Origin: a virus
Virus record (IMG/VR): IMGVR_UViG_3300035137_000015
Location: 1 to 53,031 of that record
DNA length: 53,031 nt
Strand: one strand, 5' to 3'
Positions 32,077 to 40,779 of this stretch are shown in pieces. The notes under the pieces are model-generated. The model had not been told where the DNA came from. It saw only the letters and a program-made list of their open reading frames with translations, and searched no databases. Position numbers and translations under genes: made by a program. Each line of letters opens with the position of its first letter. The first letter of the stretch is position 1.

Positions 32077-32949
32077 CTATTCATTTACTGTCACCGACCA
32101 TCCATTACCCAACAGGGCAATCAACGCGGCGTCACTTGCCGATGTTCTGGAAGCGTTGTTTCCGTCAATCTTCAGGGTGCCCCCCGTGCCTCCTGCGTCA
32201 TTTAGTTTATTCAGGCAGTTGTCGACCTCTGTTGATGTCCAGTTGCAATTATGAGCCTGGAGAGTGATATTGCCCCATTCCGCCAAAGCGTCCGTCGTGC
32301 ACCCGATATCAGTATTATAGACCCAGAGGTGTGTTAGATTCGTGAGTGCCGACAAATCAGACAGATCCCCTGTGACAGGATCATCTCGAAGAGCCATCTG
32401 TATGGTCGCGGTCAACTCCGACAATGATGACAGGTCGCCAACGACTTCAGAATCCTGCAAAAAGATATACTGCAGAGATGTAAGCCCGGCGATGGATGAG
32501 AGGTTGCCACCGATCTTGGTCCCCTGAATTTCGACATATGTAAGACCAGGAAAGCTACGAAGGCTTTCAATGTCGCCCACAAGGTTTGAATCGTTCACCG
32601 TCTTCAGGTAGTCGAGGTTTTTTAGAGCGTTGAGGTTGTACGCCGTTAGCCCTTGGCTGTTGCTCGAAAACCTTGTAACCGCATCGATGTTTCCAGAGAT
32701 GACGATCCTCTTTGTTCCAGACACGCCGGTGTAATCGTGGTTCCAGGTCGCATCTGTTCCAGGGCCGAGAAGCGTTACTTCGTCGACAGCCGACCCGTCA
32801 CCTGCGGCTACCGTTATCACCTCGCCGTTCGTTCCTCGAAAAACCAATGCTGTCGCAGACTCTTTGACCGTTTCGACCCACGCTGACACATTGGCCGCAA
32901 CTGATGCGATTGATCGCTGCTTCAATACATGGTGCGGAAGCAGAATCAT
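32077..32949 (-). CDS. leucine-rich repeat protein in tail operon
   Basis: This is a 290-residue protein. Repeated units such as LNALKNLDYLKTV, SLRSFPGLTYVEIQGT and ISGLTSLQYIFLQ-like segments form a leucine-rich or BspA-type repeat domain (about residues 120-230). It overlaps the upstream gene by four bases. Such repeats often mediate adhesion; receptor binding by the virion is a plausible inference. Confidence 0.7.
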   Translation of the reverse strand: MILLPHHVLKQRSIASVAANVSAWVETVKESATALVFRGTNGEVITVAAGDGSAVDEVTLLGPGTDATWNHDYTGVSGTKRIVISGNIDAVTRFSSNSQGLTAYNLNALKNLDYLKTVNDSNLVGDIESLRSFPGLTYVEIQGTKIGGNLSSIAGLTSLQYIFLQDSEVVGDLSSLSELTATIQMALRDDPVTGDLSDLSALTNLTHLWVYNTDIGCTTDALAEWGNITLQAHNCNWTSTEVDNCLNKLNDAGGTGGTLKIDGNNASRTSASDAALIALLGNGWSVTVNE

Positions 32950-33269
32950 GACGGGCTGTACCTCGTCAGCTTTGTGATTTGAAGCGTTCCAGCCGATGCC
33001 GAAGATCCCTTTATCGCCGCAACCTTCAGCGCCGCCGAAGGCGTGAAGTAGTAAGGCATGTTCGCAACGAGCCTCACGTTGGCGGTTGTCGCTGTCGGGG
33101 TCTCTCCGAAAACGATGTGGCAATCCTGGTCAGACTGAAACATGTATACCAATCCGGCCTCAAGCGCGGAAGCCGTCGCTACACTGCCGTCAAACGAAAT
33201 TTCAACCGGCGTTCCCGGCTCGCCGATGAGCGGCTCTCCTGCCTCGAAGTAGGGGCTTTCTCTTTTCAT
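32946..33269 (-). CDS. small tail-region protein
   Basis: This is a 107-residue beta-rich protein (VEISFDGSVATASALEAGLV) that is not recognised. The start at 33269 has AGGAGAAG upstream. Between the gpJ-like gene and the LRR gene, it may be a virion decoration component. Confidence 0.55.
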   Translation of the reverse strand: MKRESPYFEAGEPLIGEPGTPVEISFDGSVATASALEAGLVYMFQSDQDCHIVFGETPTATTANVRLVANMPYYFTPSAALKVAAIKGSSASAGTLQITKLTRYSPS

Positions 33270-33280
33270 TTCTTCTTCTC

Positions 33281-34510
33281 CTATTGGACCCACGAGAGTT
33301 GTCCCAGCTTGGCCTTCTCGCCCTCCTGGAGCTGGTAATAACCCTGAGTCAATCCGGATACCTCCACGCCTTTTATGTAGCCCCCGTATGCAGCCGCGAT
33401 CCTTGCCGCGACTCCGGCGACTATTCCATCGCTTATAATGTCTTCCTTCGGCATGAGTGACACGCCGGTGATAAATGGCTCGAAGTCAAGAAACAGCTGA
33501 GTGAGTGCATCCTGGATCGCTGTTTTCGCGGCGTCCTCATCCTCTGAGACGAGCCCTATGACGTCCACGTCAAACGCTGTTCTCGAGATGGGGAAAACCT
33601 TCACGTATGCGTTGATATTTCTGCGATTGGGCCAGACGGTTGTCCCGTCGCCTTCGAGGTGTTCCCAGACGTCTTGACAGACCCCAGAAGATTCGGGATC
33701 TGATGGCCTCCCACTTCCATCGGGATTTATCGCCGGTGGAATGCCGTCATTGTCAGAAGCACTCTCGACAAACACAAACACCTGGCCCGCGTGGCTATCC
33801 GGTATCGTGATGTCGTACCATCCAGAATATGGATAGGCGTTTCTGACCCCGACCACCTCCTCAGCCCAGTCCTTGTAATCGGCATACGCTCCACCTTGGG
33901 GACGAGCGGCGTATCTTTCGAGGATGCGCTCCCTGAAGACTTCAGTGTCTTCCGTGTCTACACCGCTGGCCGATGTAGTGGTGACGGTTGCGACCTTCTC
34001 AACGCTCGACGGTGGGTTCATGAAATGGATCTCTTCGAACTCATCCATGTTGCCGAGCTCTCCGACGTCCACCGCTCGGATCGTCGCCGTCTTCGTCGCC
34101 GCATCGAGGGGTACGTCTCCAATCAAGACGTAGATCATTTTCGTGACCGGGTTGATAAAACGTGTCCCGCTCGTCAAGCTTCCGGTCTGATTGAGAACGG
34201 TGATGGTAATGTTCAATTCTGCCCGCTGGCCAGGCTTTTGGAAGATTTCAACCAGCTCACCCCATAACTTCAGCGGTGTGAGCGTAACCCCGCCGATGGT
34301 CACCTCCACATTGCTCGCGGTCTTGACGAACATTTGGAGCATGATCCAGCTGGCGTACTGGTAGAGCAGCACAAACACGCCGCCGAGAACCTTCGCGAGA
34401 ACCCTGACAAACGACTTCGGAAGTATCGGGATGGAGCGATTCAGGCTCGTCTCGAGCTGGATGATTATCATCTCCGAGATCTGGGCTGATGTTTTTCTTG
34501 TCATGCTCAT
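33281..34510 (-). CDS. baseplate J protein (Mu gp47-like)
   Basis: This is a 409-residue protein of the baseplate J/gp47 family. GTRFINPVTKMIYVLIGDV, GELGNMDEFEEIHFMNPP and ERYAARPQGGAYADYKDWA are characteristic. It forms the wedge of the contractile baseplate. The ATG overlaps the preceding stop. Confidence 0.88.
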   Translation of the reverse strand: MSMTRKTSAQISEMIIIQLETSLNRSIPILPKSFVRVLAKVLGGVFVLLYQYASWIMLQMFVKTASNVEVTIGGVTLTPLKLWGELVEIFQKPGQRAELNITITVLNQTGSLTSGTRFINPVTKMIYVLIGDVPLDAATKTATIRAVDVGELGNMDEFEEIHFMNPPSSVEKVATVTTTSASGVDTEDTEVFRERILERYAARPQGGAYADYKDWAEEVVGVRNAYPYSGWYDITIPDSHAGQVFVFVESASDNDGIPPAINPDGSGRPSDPESSGVCQDVWEHLEGDGTTVWPNRRNINAYVKVFPISRTAFDVDVIGLVSEDEDAAKTAIQDALTQLFLDFEPFITGVSLMPKEDIISDGIVAGVAARIAAAYGGYIKGVEVSGLTQGYYQLQEGEKAKLGQLSWVQ

Positions 34511-35007
34511 GCTTCACCAACTGGCAATGTCATCTCCACGGGGACAATTTCCCCTCCGAAAATAGTGATCGCAACACTGATGCTCACGGTTTTGTTTCTC
34601 GGCATCGATACCGACACGGAAACCGCGACGGCGTATCCACCGTCAATCAAAAGAGTCTCGAGCTGCGATTGCGCCACTCCTTGAAGCTCTGACAGTGTTT
34701 TACTCGTAAGCGGCGATCCCTTTATGATCGATTGAAACTTGCTTCGGTACTGTCTGTTTTGTGGCTCACCCTCGTTGCCCCACCACTGCAGCGTTGAGGC
34801 GGCCTCGCTTCCGTCGTCTCCGTCGTTTCCTCCGACCAGCTCGAGATAAACCATTGTCTCAAAAAGCTCTGTCATCTCCACAAGCGAAGACGTCGCCCCT
34901 GTAGACGGATTGTATCCACCGACCAAGCTGATGTCCCCTCCGTCGCCTACGTCGAACATGAGGACGTCTCCGGCCTGTGTCGCGTTGTTGCCGTAGTCAG
35001 TGCTCAT
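34507..35007 (-). CDS. baseplate protein Mu gp46-like
   Basis: This is a 166-residue protein corresponding to Mu gp46 or P2 gpW in order. The N-terminal acidic MFDVGDGGDISLVGG and the central WWGNEGEPQNRQYRS fit. It starts at 35007 inside the stop of the spike gene (ATGA). Confidence 0.8.
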   Translation of the reverse strand: MSTDYGNNATQAGDVLMFDVGDGGDISLVGGYNPSTGATSSLVEMTELFETMVYLELVGGNDGDDGSEAASTLQWWGNEGEPQNRQYRSKFQSIIKGSPLTSKTLSELQGVAQSQLETLLIDGGYAVAVSVSVSMPRNKTVSISVAITIFGGEIVPVEMTLPVGEA

Positions 35008-35531
35008 TGGTCCGCCTTTAGATTTGTGGATGCGATAGAGCCAATTGCTGGCCATGAAGCATCAAGAGCCGCAATAATATTTTCCTTGAACGCGGCACCA
35101 CCGTCTGCCGATCCAACCGCTGCTACGCTTATCGCGGTTTTGATTGCCTCTATTTTTGCGTCCGTTTTCGTCGCCATCGCCACGAAGTCGATCCCGTTCC
35201 CAATGTTCGCGGTCATTCCTTGTCCCGGCTTGATCTCTATGGTTCCGTCCGCCTTGAGATGAACGATAGCGGTAATGACCCCCGGAGCGCTTCGCGAGAA
35301 TATGACCGCCTCACCTGGCCCTGCCTGGTTGTCCTCTGAGAACACCGCAGAGATGCAGATCTCCTGCCCGGACCGATGGAACAAAACCGAGTCGCCTGGC
35401 AGCGGCTGGAAATCGAGCGATCCCATCGGCATCACTGTTGCCGTCACCGCAGGGCCTGCGCCGGTCTCTATCGTCGCCACAACCTGCCCGTCTCCGACGG
35501 TGACACTCTTGATGTGACCGATCATTGCCAT
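35004..35531 (-). CDS. baseplate spike protein Mu gp45-like
   Basis: This is a 175-residue protein of the gp45/gpV spike type. GDSVLFHRSGQEICIS and HLKADGTIEIKPG mark the OB fold and the beta-helix portion. It forms the membrane-piercing tip. The gene overlaps the gp44-like gene by 10 bases. Confidence 0.82.
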   Translation of the reverse strand: MAMIGHIKSVTVGDGQVVATIETGAGPAVTATVMPMGSLDFQPLPGDSVLFHRSGQEICISAVFSEDNQAGPGEAVIFSRSAPGVITAIVHLKADGTIEIKPGQGMTANIGNGIDFVAMATKTDAKIEAIKTAISVAAVGSADGGAAFKENIIAALDASWPAIGSIASTNLKADQ

Positions 35532-36742
35532 GGGAGGGCCTCCGGTATCTCCCCGCTGTACACCCCAGGGAGAACCAGGCGAAGCGATGTTGTACGGGAT
35601 TCTGCGCTTTGTACGCGTGTCACATCGGCTATAAGAAACTCGAATGAGTCATTGATAAAATCCTCTTCGGATTTGAATCTGACGGTCGTGTTCGGCTTAT
35701 AGAGATTGCCGCTGTCGTCCCTCCACGTTGCGAGATGGACGGTGATTGAGAAGATGTCCGAGAACAGTCTTCCGGCTACGGTCTTGACGGCGGCCTCCAA
35801 CTCTCCTTCATCGATGTCCGGAAGCTCAACGGTGAAGGGCCTTACTTGGTCCGTCGCAAATGGGTTTTGGACGGTAAGCTCTGCGCCTCGCCCGTTTGAT
35901 TTTTTACCCCGGCGCTTGGTTTTGGCTGGGATGTATCCGGTCACCGACGAATAGAATTTCGACTCGTCAATCACTGGCGGCTCGACCGCGTAGACCGGCG
36001 CTCTCCCCTTCTCGAGGTCGGACACCGGTCTACCGGCTGAAACGCCTGTCCATACAACGAGCTTCCCGTCGTCCCCTGAGCTGATGACCGGGCCTCGCTG
36101 CCTGGCGAGGTCTGACAGGAACCCGAGGACCTCCTGATTTTCTTGGATGTCGACGCGCTTGAATACCGGCCCCGGCTCGGCTCTAAAATCGCACCCGACA
36201 CCATGGTGAAGGCACAGGTCGTTCGCAATCCTAGTCAGATCAGAGTCGGTCCACTCGAGGGGCATCGCCGAAATTGGAGGCATACTGAACTCAAGGACCC
36301 CGGGGTGAGCATATGCCGACACCATTAGGTTTCTACTGTTGCCGCCCTGGACGGTCTCCGGGGTCACTCCTCGCCCCGACAACAGGACCTCCCCGTCAAC
36401 CGATATGTCGATTTTTGGGGCCGACAACGGGCGAAAGAGAGCCCTTATCTCCGGCTCATTTGGAACGACAAAGCGGGCCTTTGCGACTGCGTCGATAGAC
36501 TCGGCAACCTCGAGCCCGTCCCACGTTCCGAGCGCCTTTCCGTTGACAGAGATCTGAACGCCGGGAATGTCCGCCGGGGACCCTTCGATTTCTTCCGGAA
36601 TTTGCAGAGATGTCCCGGCGGCGATGGGCGCCAGCACTCCGGGGTTTGCCTGCTGTATCCTCGCGGCGTCGAGATCGTCGCCGGTCGTGACCCTGGCGAT
36701 GTCGCTCCACGTCTCCCCCCCTGAAGCAATGTGCCTACCCAT
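35522..36742 (-). CDS. baseplate hub protein Mu gp44/P2 gpD-like
   Basis: This is a 406-residue protein. An N-terminal LysM-like part (GETWSDIARVTTGDDLDAARI) is fused to the hub domain (VQISVNGKALGTWDGLEVAESID, DRLARDLCKPFG-like IANDLCLHHGVGCDF). The hub anchors the spike. The LysM fusion is notable. Confidence 0.82.
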   Translation of the reverse strand: MGRHIASGGETWSDIARVTTGDDLDAARIQQANPGVLAPIAAGTSLQIPEEIEGSPADIPGVQISVNGKALGTWDGLEVAESIDAVAKARFVVPNEPEIRALFRPLSAPKIDISVDGEVLLSGRGVTPETVQGGNSRNLMVSAYAHPGVLEFSMPPISAMPLEWTDSDLTRIANDLCLHHGVGCDFRAEPGPVFKRVDIQENQEVLGFLSDLARQRGPVISSGDDGKLVVWTGVSAGRPVSDLEKGRAPVYAVEPPVIDESKFYSSVTGYIPAKTKRRGKKSNGRGAELTVQNPFATDQVRPFTVELPDIDEGELEAAVKTVAGRLFSDIFSITVHLATWRDDSGNLYKPNTTVRFKSEEDFINDSFEFLIADVTRVQSAESRTTSLRLVLPGVYSGEIPEALPWQ

Positions 36743-38063
36743 ACCACACCACCTCTCTACCCTTTGGAATCAAGATGTGTTCGTCACCAGCGATCTGGTT
36801 GGTCAGCAAAAACATGTCCATCGTATCCGGCGCCGTTGTTCCGTACAGCTCGAAGCAAAGATCGATTGGCGTCCGCTCGCGCGTGAGCGCGGCCCTGAAC
36901 TGCGTCTTGGCCTTCAGGGATGCTGTTATCAAATCAGATATGGAGGCCCTGACAACCTCTCTAAGCTCCGGAACTCCGTCACCGGTGTCAGACGTTGACT
37001 CGTCTATTTCGCCGCCCTCGACGGCCGTGTAGTTGCTGTCGTGCCATTCCTGGTAACCGTCTTCGAGCGCCTTGAGCCCATCGACCGCGGAAATAAAATC
37101 GGATCTGCTCTGAAACTCTCCCGAACCATCGGCGGCCATCATGGCTGAGTTCGCAATGAGAGCCGATGCGATCACCTTGTTGAGGTGGAATGTGTTGATC
37201 GAATCGTTCGAGTATTGTCTTACCTCGGCATCTGTTCCGCCGAATATGTCATTTGCAAGGTTTTTGTATCCGGCGAGCTTCGTCTTTGTCCCTTCTGCCT
37301 GGCGGCGCGGCTCGCCTACCATGATCTGAACCTGGCGTGCGAGAGCCAAGGGCTTCCCGATGACGGTGTCAATACCTCTGTCAATCGAGTCTCCGACGTC
37401 TTCCATCCCCTGGGTCACCGCTCCGACGCCTGCCGAAGCCTTATCCATCACATCGCCGATTTTTTTCACGGCCTTCAGGACCTTGTCCATAAACCCGGCT
37501 TTGTCTACTGGGTCTGAGAGCTTGGCCTTGTTGGAGAAGTCAACCGCCGACGCATCGAGAAGCGAGTCAAACAGCGACTTTCTGCCGCTGTCCCCTCCAA
37601 CCTGCAATCCGGTCGTTTCGAAAAACGACACATCGAAAATTACTTGTCCGGCGCCGCTCTTGTAGGGGTCGGTCCTGGTGACTTCTCCGACGAGCACGAC
37701 GGGGATGTCTTGGCGATACGACGGGTGAGATAGAACGCCCTCTCCTGGCTCCAGGATTGCGCTCAAAAACGCTTCGGCCTTGTCCCTGTATCCTGAGCCT
37801 GAGAAGAACACCCGCATCGGGAACCGCCCACCGGTGCGCTTGCCTGGTTGCACATAAGTGCCGTTTCCAGATGCCAACTCGAACGGCGCGGACTTCGACT
37901 CTACACTCGATGTGAGGTCCTCAAAGTCAAACGGAACCTTGAGCCCGCTGGGGCTTTTGTAGACGGCTTTCTCCGGGAAAACCATGGGCTCGCCCTCAAA
38001 CCTCTTCGGCCCGGAAAAGATGTCCTTAATGGCGTTGATCGTGTTGGTGACGGGGTTGCTCAT
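36735..38063 (-). CDS. DNA circularisation/tail protein Mu gp43-like
   Basis: This is a 442-residue protein. The FRVFFSGSGYRDKAEAFLSA-type block (MRVFFSGSGYRDKAEAF near residues 85-100), LSHPSYRQDIPVVLVGEVTR and VIFDVSFFETTGL match the N-terminal DNA-circularisation domain of Mu gp43. A start at 38063, just after the tape measure stop, is preferred over a longer frame. Confidence 0.8.
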   Translation of the reverse strand: MSNPVTNTINAIKDIFSGPKRFEGEPMVFPEKAVYKSPSGLKVPFDFEDLTSSVESKSAPFELASGNGTYVQPGKRTGGRFPMRVFFSGSGYRDKAEAFLSAILEPGEGVLSHPSYRQDIPVVLVGEVTRTDPYKSGAGQVIFDVSFFETTGLQVGGDSGRKSLFDSLLDASAVDFSNKAKLSDPVDKAGFMDKVLKAVKKIGDVMDKASAGVGAVTQGMEDVGDSIDRGIDTVIGKPLALARQVQIMVGEPRRQAEGTKTKLAGYKNLANDIFGGTDAEVRQYSNDSINTFHLNKVIASALIANSAMMAADGSGEFQSRSDFISAVDGLKALEDGYQEWHDSNYTAVEGGEIDESTSDTGDGVPELREVVRASISDLITASLKAKTQFRAALTRERTPIDLCFELYGTTAPDTMDMFLLTNQIAGDEHILIPKGREVVWYG

Positions 38064-39694
38064 TGCGCGGCCCCCGTGTGGACGAGGTTGAGAGATGTTC
38101 CTCCGCCACGGCGTCCGCTCTGCTTCACGGATGCCCGGCCGGTCTCGTCCTTGATGTTGATCTCGACCTCGGACCTGTTGACCGTTTCGGTCCTGGATGT
38201 GGACACCGTTGGGGTTGACACCGGAAACGGTTCCTCCCACGGGGCGACGTCTCCAAAGCTTTGATTAGGCGCGTATCGCTCCTTGTTCTGCTTGGTGTTC
38301 AATGCTGACTGAAGCTTTTCGCGATTGTATTTCGCACCCTCCATGCCGAGGTTCTTCCACGTATCCATTCCAGGGAGATAGTTCAGGAGCACGTTTTTCT
38401 CTATCTCGGCCTCGGCCTTGTTTACCGTTTTGATGTCCTGCTGAAGCTGCGCCGTGTTTCTCTTTGATAGGTCACGCCCCATCGTGTCATTGATGTCGAG
38501 CGATAGATCATAAAGACGCTGGTTGGCCTCCATAAGCGGCTCTACGAGCTTGTCATGGATAATCGTCCCGATCTCCCACCCGACCGCGAACGCGGCGAGC
38601 GCTCCCATGGCTCCCTGGATCTTCCCGATGGATCCGGCGGCGGCATTCGCCTTGCCGGGTATCGCGTCGATTTTCGCCCCGGCCTTTCCGACGCCTCCGA
38701 CACTGAGCGCCGCCGCCTTCGACGACGTATTGAGCAGCCACATCGCCGCGCTGGCGACTTTGACCGCTGCGGACAGTCCGTAAAAAACGGCGACGTATTT
38801 GGCGATCTTCTTTCCCCAGTAGGCGATATCCTCCATGTACTCGGGGACCTTTTTGATAAACTCCAAAAACTTGGTGCTGATAATCCCCTTGTTTGCAACC
38901 ATCCATTTACGGGTTGAGTCGGCAAGCTTTGTAAGCTCGGGGAGCAGCGGGCTGATAACGTCAACGAGGAACCCCTTCACCGTCCGTCCAAGGCGATTCA
39001 TCATGTCGTTGTACTCTTCGGCCTTGGCCGCTTGTTCGGCCGTCACAATGCCGTTCTCTTCCTGCTGACGCATGAGGCGTCCGATCTCTCCGGTCCCCGC
39101 GTTGGCGAGGTTGATCATGTCCATCCCGGAGCGACCAAAGCCGGCCGTCGCCATCGCGGCCTTTCCCATCGCCCCGGGGGTCTTCTCGATGGCACCGAGG
39201 TACAACTTGAAAGCATCGCTCACGTCGTCGGTATCCTTGAGCTGCTTCAACAACTCCGGGTTGGTCTTCTTGAGAGCGGTGTACATGGCGCCGTATCCGC
39301 CCTTCAGCTCCCCGACCGTCTTCGTGAACTTTTGTAACGACTTATCGAAGATCTCCGTCTTCACCCCCGATTGCTCGGCAGCAAATTGGAACTTTTGATA
39401 CTCCTCGATTGGGAAGTCCATCGCCCTTGTTTTTTTGGCGAGCGCGTCCATTGACTCAGTCGTTCGGTTGACGGCGTGGAAGACACCGGCGAGCGCGGCC
39501 CCTCCGGCGAGTGCCCCGTATTTGAGCCCACGGGTGAGGTGACCCGAAATGGTTGACATCGCACGGTTGACGCTTCGAAGGGCCATCGATGCCCGCGCAC
39601 TGAACCGCATAATCTTTCCCTGGATTCCTGAGATGACCCGAGAGGACTTGTCGACGGCCCTGAACGTGGTCTTTATTTCGAGGTTCTTACTCAC
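38060..39694 (-). CDS. tail tape measure protein
   Basis: This is a 544-residue protein with long helices, small residues (ALAGGAALAGVF) and hydrophobic stretches near 295-360. It is short for a tape measure, predicting a short tail. The position after the chaperone pair and before gp43 is standard. Confidence 0.8.
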   Translation of the reverse strand: MSKNLEIKTTFRAVDKSSRVISGIQGKIMRFSARASMALRSVNRAMSTISGHLTRGLKYGALAGGAALAGVFHAVNRTTESMDALAKKTRAMDFPIEEYQKFQFAAEQSGVKTEIFDKSLQKFTKTVGELKGGYGAMYTALKKTNPELLKQLKDTDDVSDAFKLYLGAIEKTPGAMGKAAMATAGFGRSGMDMINLANAGTGEIGRLMRQQEENGIVTAEQAAKAEEYNDMMNRLGRTVKGFLVDVISPLLPELTKLADSTRKWMVANKGIISTKFLEFIKKVPEYMEDIAYWGKKIAKYVAVFYGLSAAVKVASAAMWLLNTSSKAAALSVGGVGKAGAKIDAIPGKANAAAGSIGKIQGAMGALAAFAVGWEIGTIIHDKLVEPLMEANQRLYDLSLDINDTMGRDLSKRNTAQLQQDIKTVNKAEAEIEKNVLLNYLPGMDTWKNLGMEGAKYNREKLQSALNTKQNKERYAPNQSFGDVAPWEEPFPVSTPTVSTSRTETVNRSEVEINIKDETGRASVKQSGRRGGGTSLNLVHTGAAQ

Positions 39695-39923
39695 GTGGTG
39701 CGCTTTCCGCGATCAGCCTCGGACGAATTCCGTCGTAAAAAAACTCGATTTCATCGAGGTCCATCGTCCGAACATCCGGCAACCCTGGATAGTGGAGGCA
39801 TATTTCGAGAATCATCGTTCTCATAACATTGAGCCTCGTATGCATCGGGTTCCCATTTCTGTCTTCTCTCAGTCGCTGCTCCCGTCCGTTTCGAACAAGT
39901 AACGGATGTGTTATCTCACTCAT
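39687..39923 (-). CDS. tail assembly chaperone, downstream frame
   Basis: This is a 78-residue protein with YPGLPDVRTMDLDEIEFFYDG, the pattern of the second domain of tail chaperones. It overlaps the first chaperone gene by 8 bases in the +1 (or -2) frame. It may be made alone from its ATG or as a frameshift extension. Confidence 0.6.
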   Translation of the reverse strand: MSEITHPLLVRNGREQRLREDRNGNPMHTRLNVMRTMILEICLHYPGLPDVRTMDLDEIEFFYDGIRPRLIAESAPRE

Positions 39924-40323
39924 CCAGAAAAAGGTAGAACACCTCCTTCACCATCTTGATGTCATGCTGCTCGAGCTTGGCCAGTCTCGAAGGGGCGATA
40001 TTCGTCACCCTGGCGAGCCAGGCGTCCTCTTTCTCCTCGACGTGGGTGAGCTTGCATGTATCCATCGCCTTTCTATCGCCCTGCCTCGGGCGACGGGTAA
40101 AGACGACCTCCGGCAGCGCTTCGCTTTCGGTGCTGCATGTCACCGCTCCGTCTTCGTCTACGGCGATGCGTCCCTTCATCACATTCTCGATGAAGTGCTG
40201 TCGGTACGTTTCCATTTTTTCCTGAGCAGACTCGCTCCGAAACGAATCCATTTCGAGCCGTGCGAATTCGGCGAATCTGTCGAACTCCGCGACGGCAACC
40301 TCTCTTGAAATCTTCTCATCCAT
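39916..40323 (-). CDS. tail assembly chaperone, first frame
   Basis: This is a 135-residue protein between tube and tape measure, in the Mu gp41 position. It is charged and helical, with EVVFTRRPRQGDRKAMD near 75-90. The 3' end overlaps the next gene. Chaperones coat the tape measure during tail assembly. Confidence 0.65.
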   Translation of the reverse strand: MDEKISREVAVAEFDRFAEFARLEMDSFRSESAQEKMETYRQHFIENVMKGRIAVDEDGAVTCSTESEALPEVVFTRRPRQGDRKAMDTCKLTHVEEKEDAWLARVTNIAPSRLAKLEQHDIKMVKEVFYLFLDE

Positions 40324-40404
40324 GATCTTGCCTTTCAAAACGCGCCGCCCCTTTTTTCGGGGTGAAAGGCGGCCCCGAGGGCGGCGCTTAAGTCCTGCCT
40401 TTCG

Positions 40405-40779
40405 TTATGTCCTCTTCAGGTCTCCCGTGCCGGAAACGTCGAATGTCGCCGTCGCCTTTGCCGGGTTGTATTTGATCGTTCCGGACGGGCCTCCCTCGGT
40501 TCCTACGAGAACGACGCCGTCGTGAAGCTCGATGGCGACATCGCCATCATCAGCCGAGTTTTTGATCTCAATGAGACGGTCGAACTTTGCGGCGTTGCAT
40601 TCGACAGTGCATCCGTTTGCCATCCACGGACCGACCTTGACGATCTTCCTGGCTGTCTTGTCCGCGTTGCTCTCACGGGTGACCTCAATTCCGTCATCGA
40701 TTTCGGGCTCGTTGTCTCCGGTGAATTTGAACGACTCACCCCCGAAGGCGATCGTTTTTGGCGTTCCTCCAACAATCAT
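40405..40779 (-). CDS. tail tube protein
   Basis: This is a 124-residue beta-rich protein directly after the sheath gene, as in Mu (gp40). KIVKVGPWMANGCTVECNAA and GVVLVGTEGGPSGTIKYNP are visible. It overlaps the sheath stop by four bases. It would form the inner tube. Confidence 0.78.
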   Translation of the reverse strand: MIVGGTPKTIAFGGESFKFTGDNEPEIDDGIEVTRESNADKTARKIVKVGPWMANGCTVECNAAKFDRLIEIKNSADDGDVAIELHDGVVLVGTEGGPSGTIKYNPAKATATFDVSGTGDLKRT

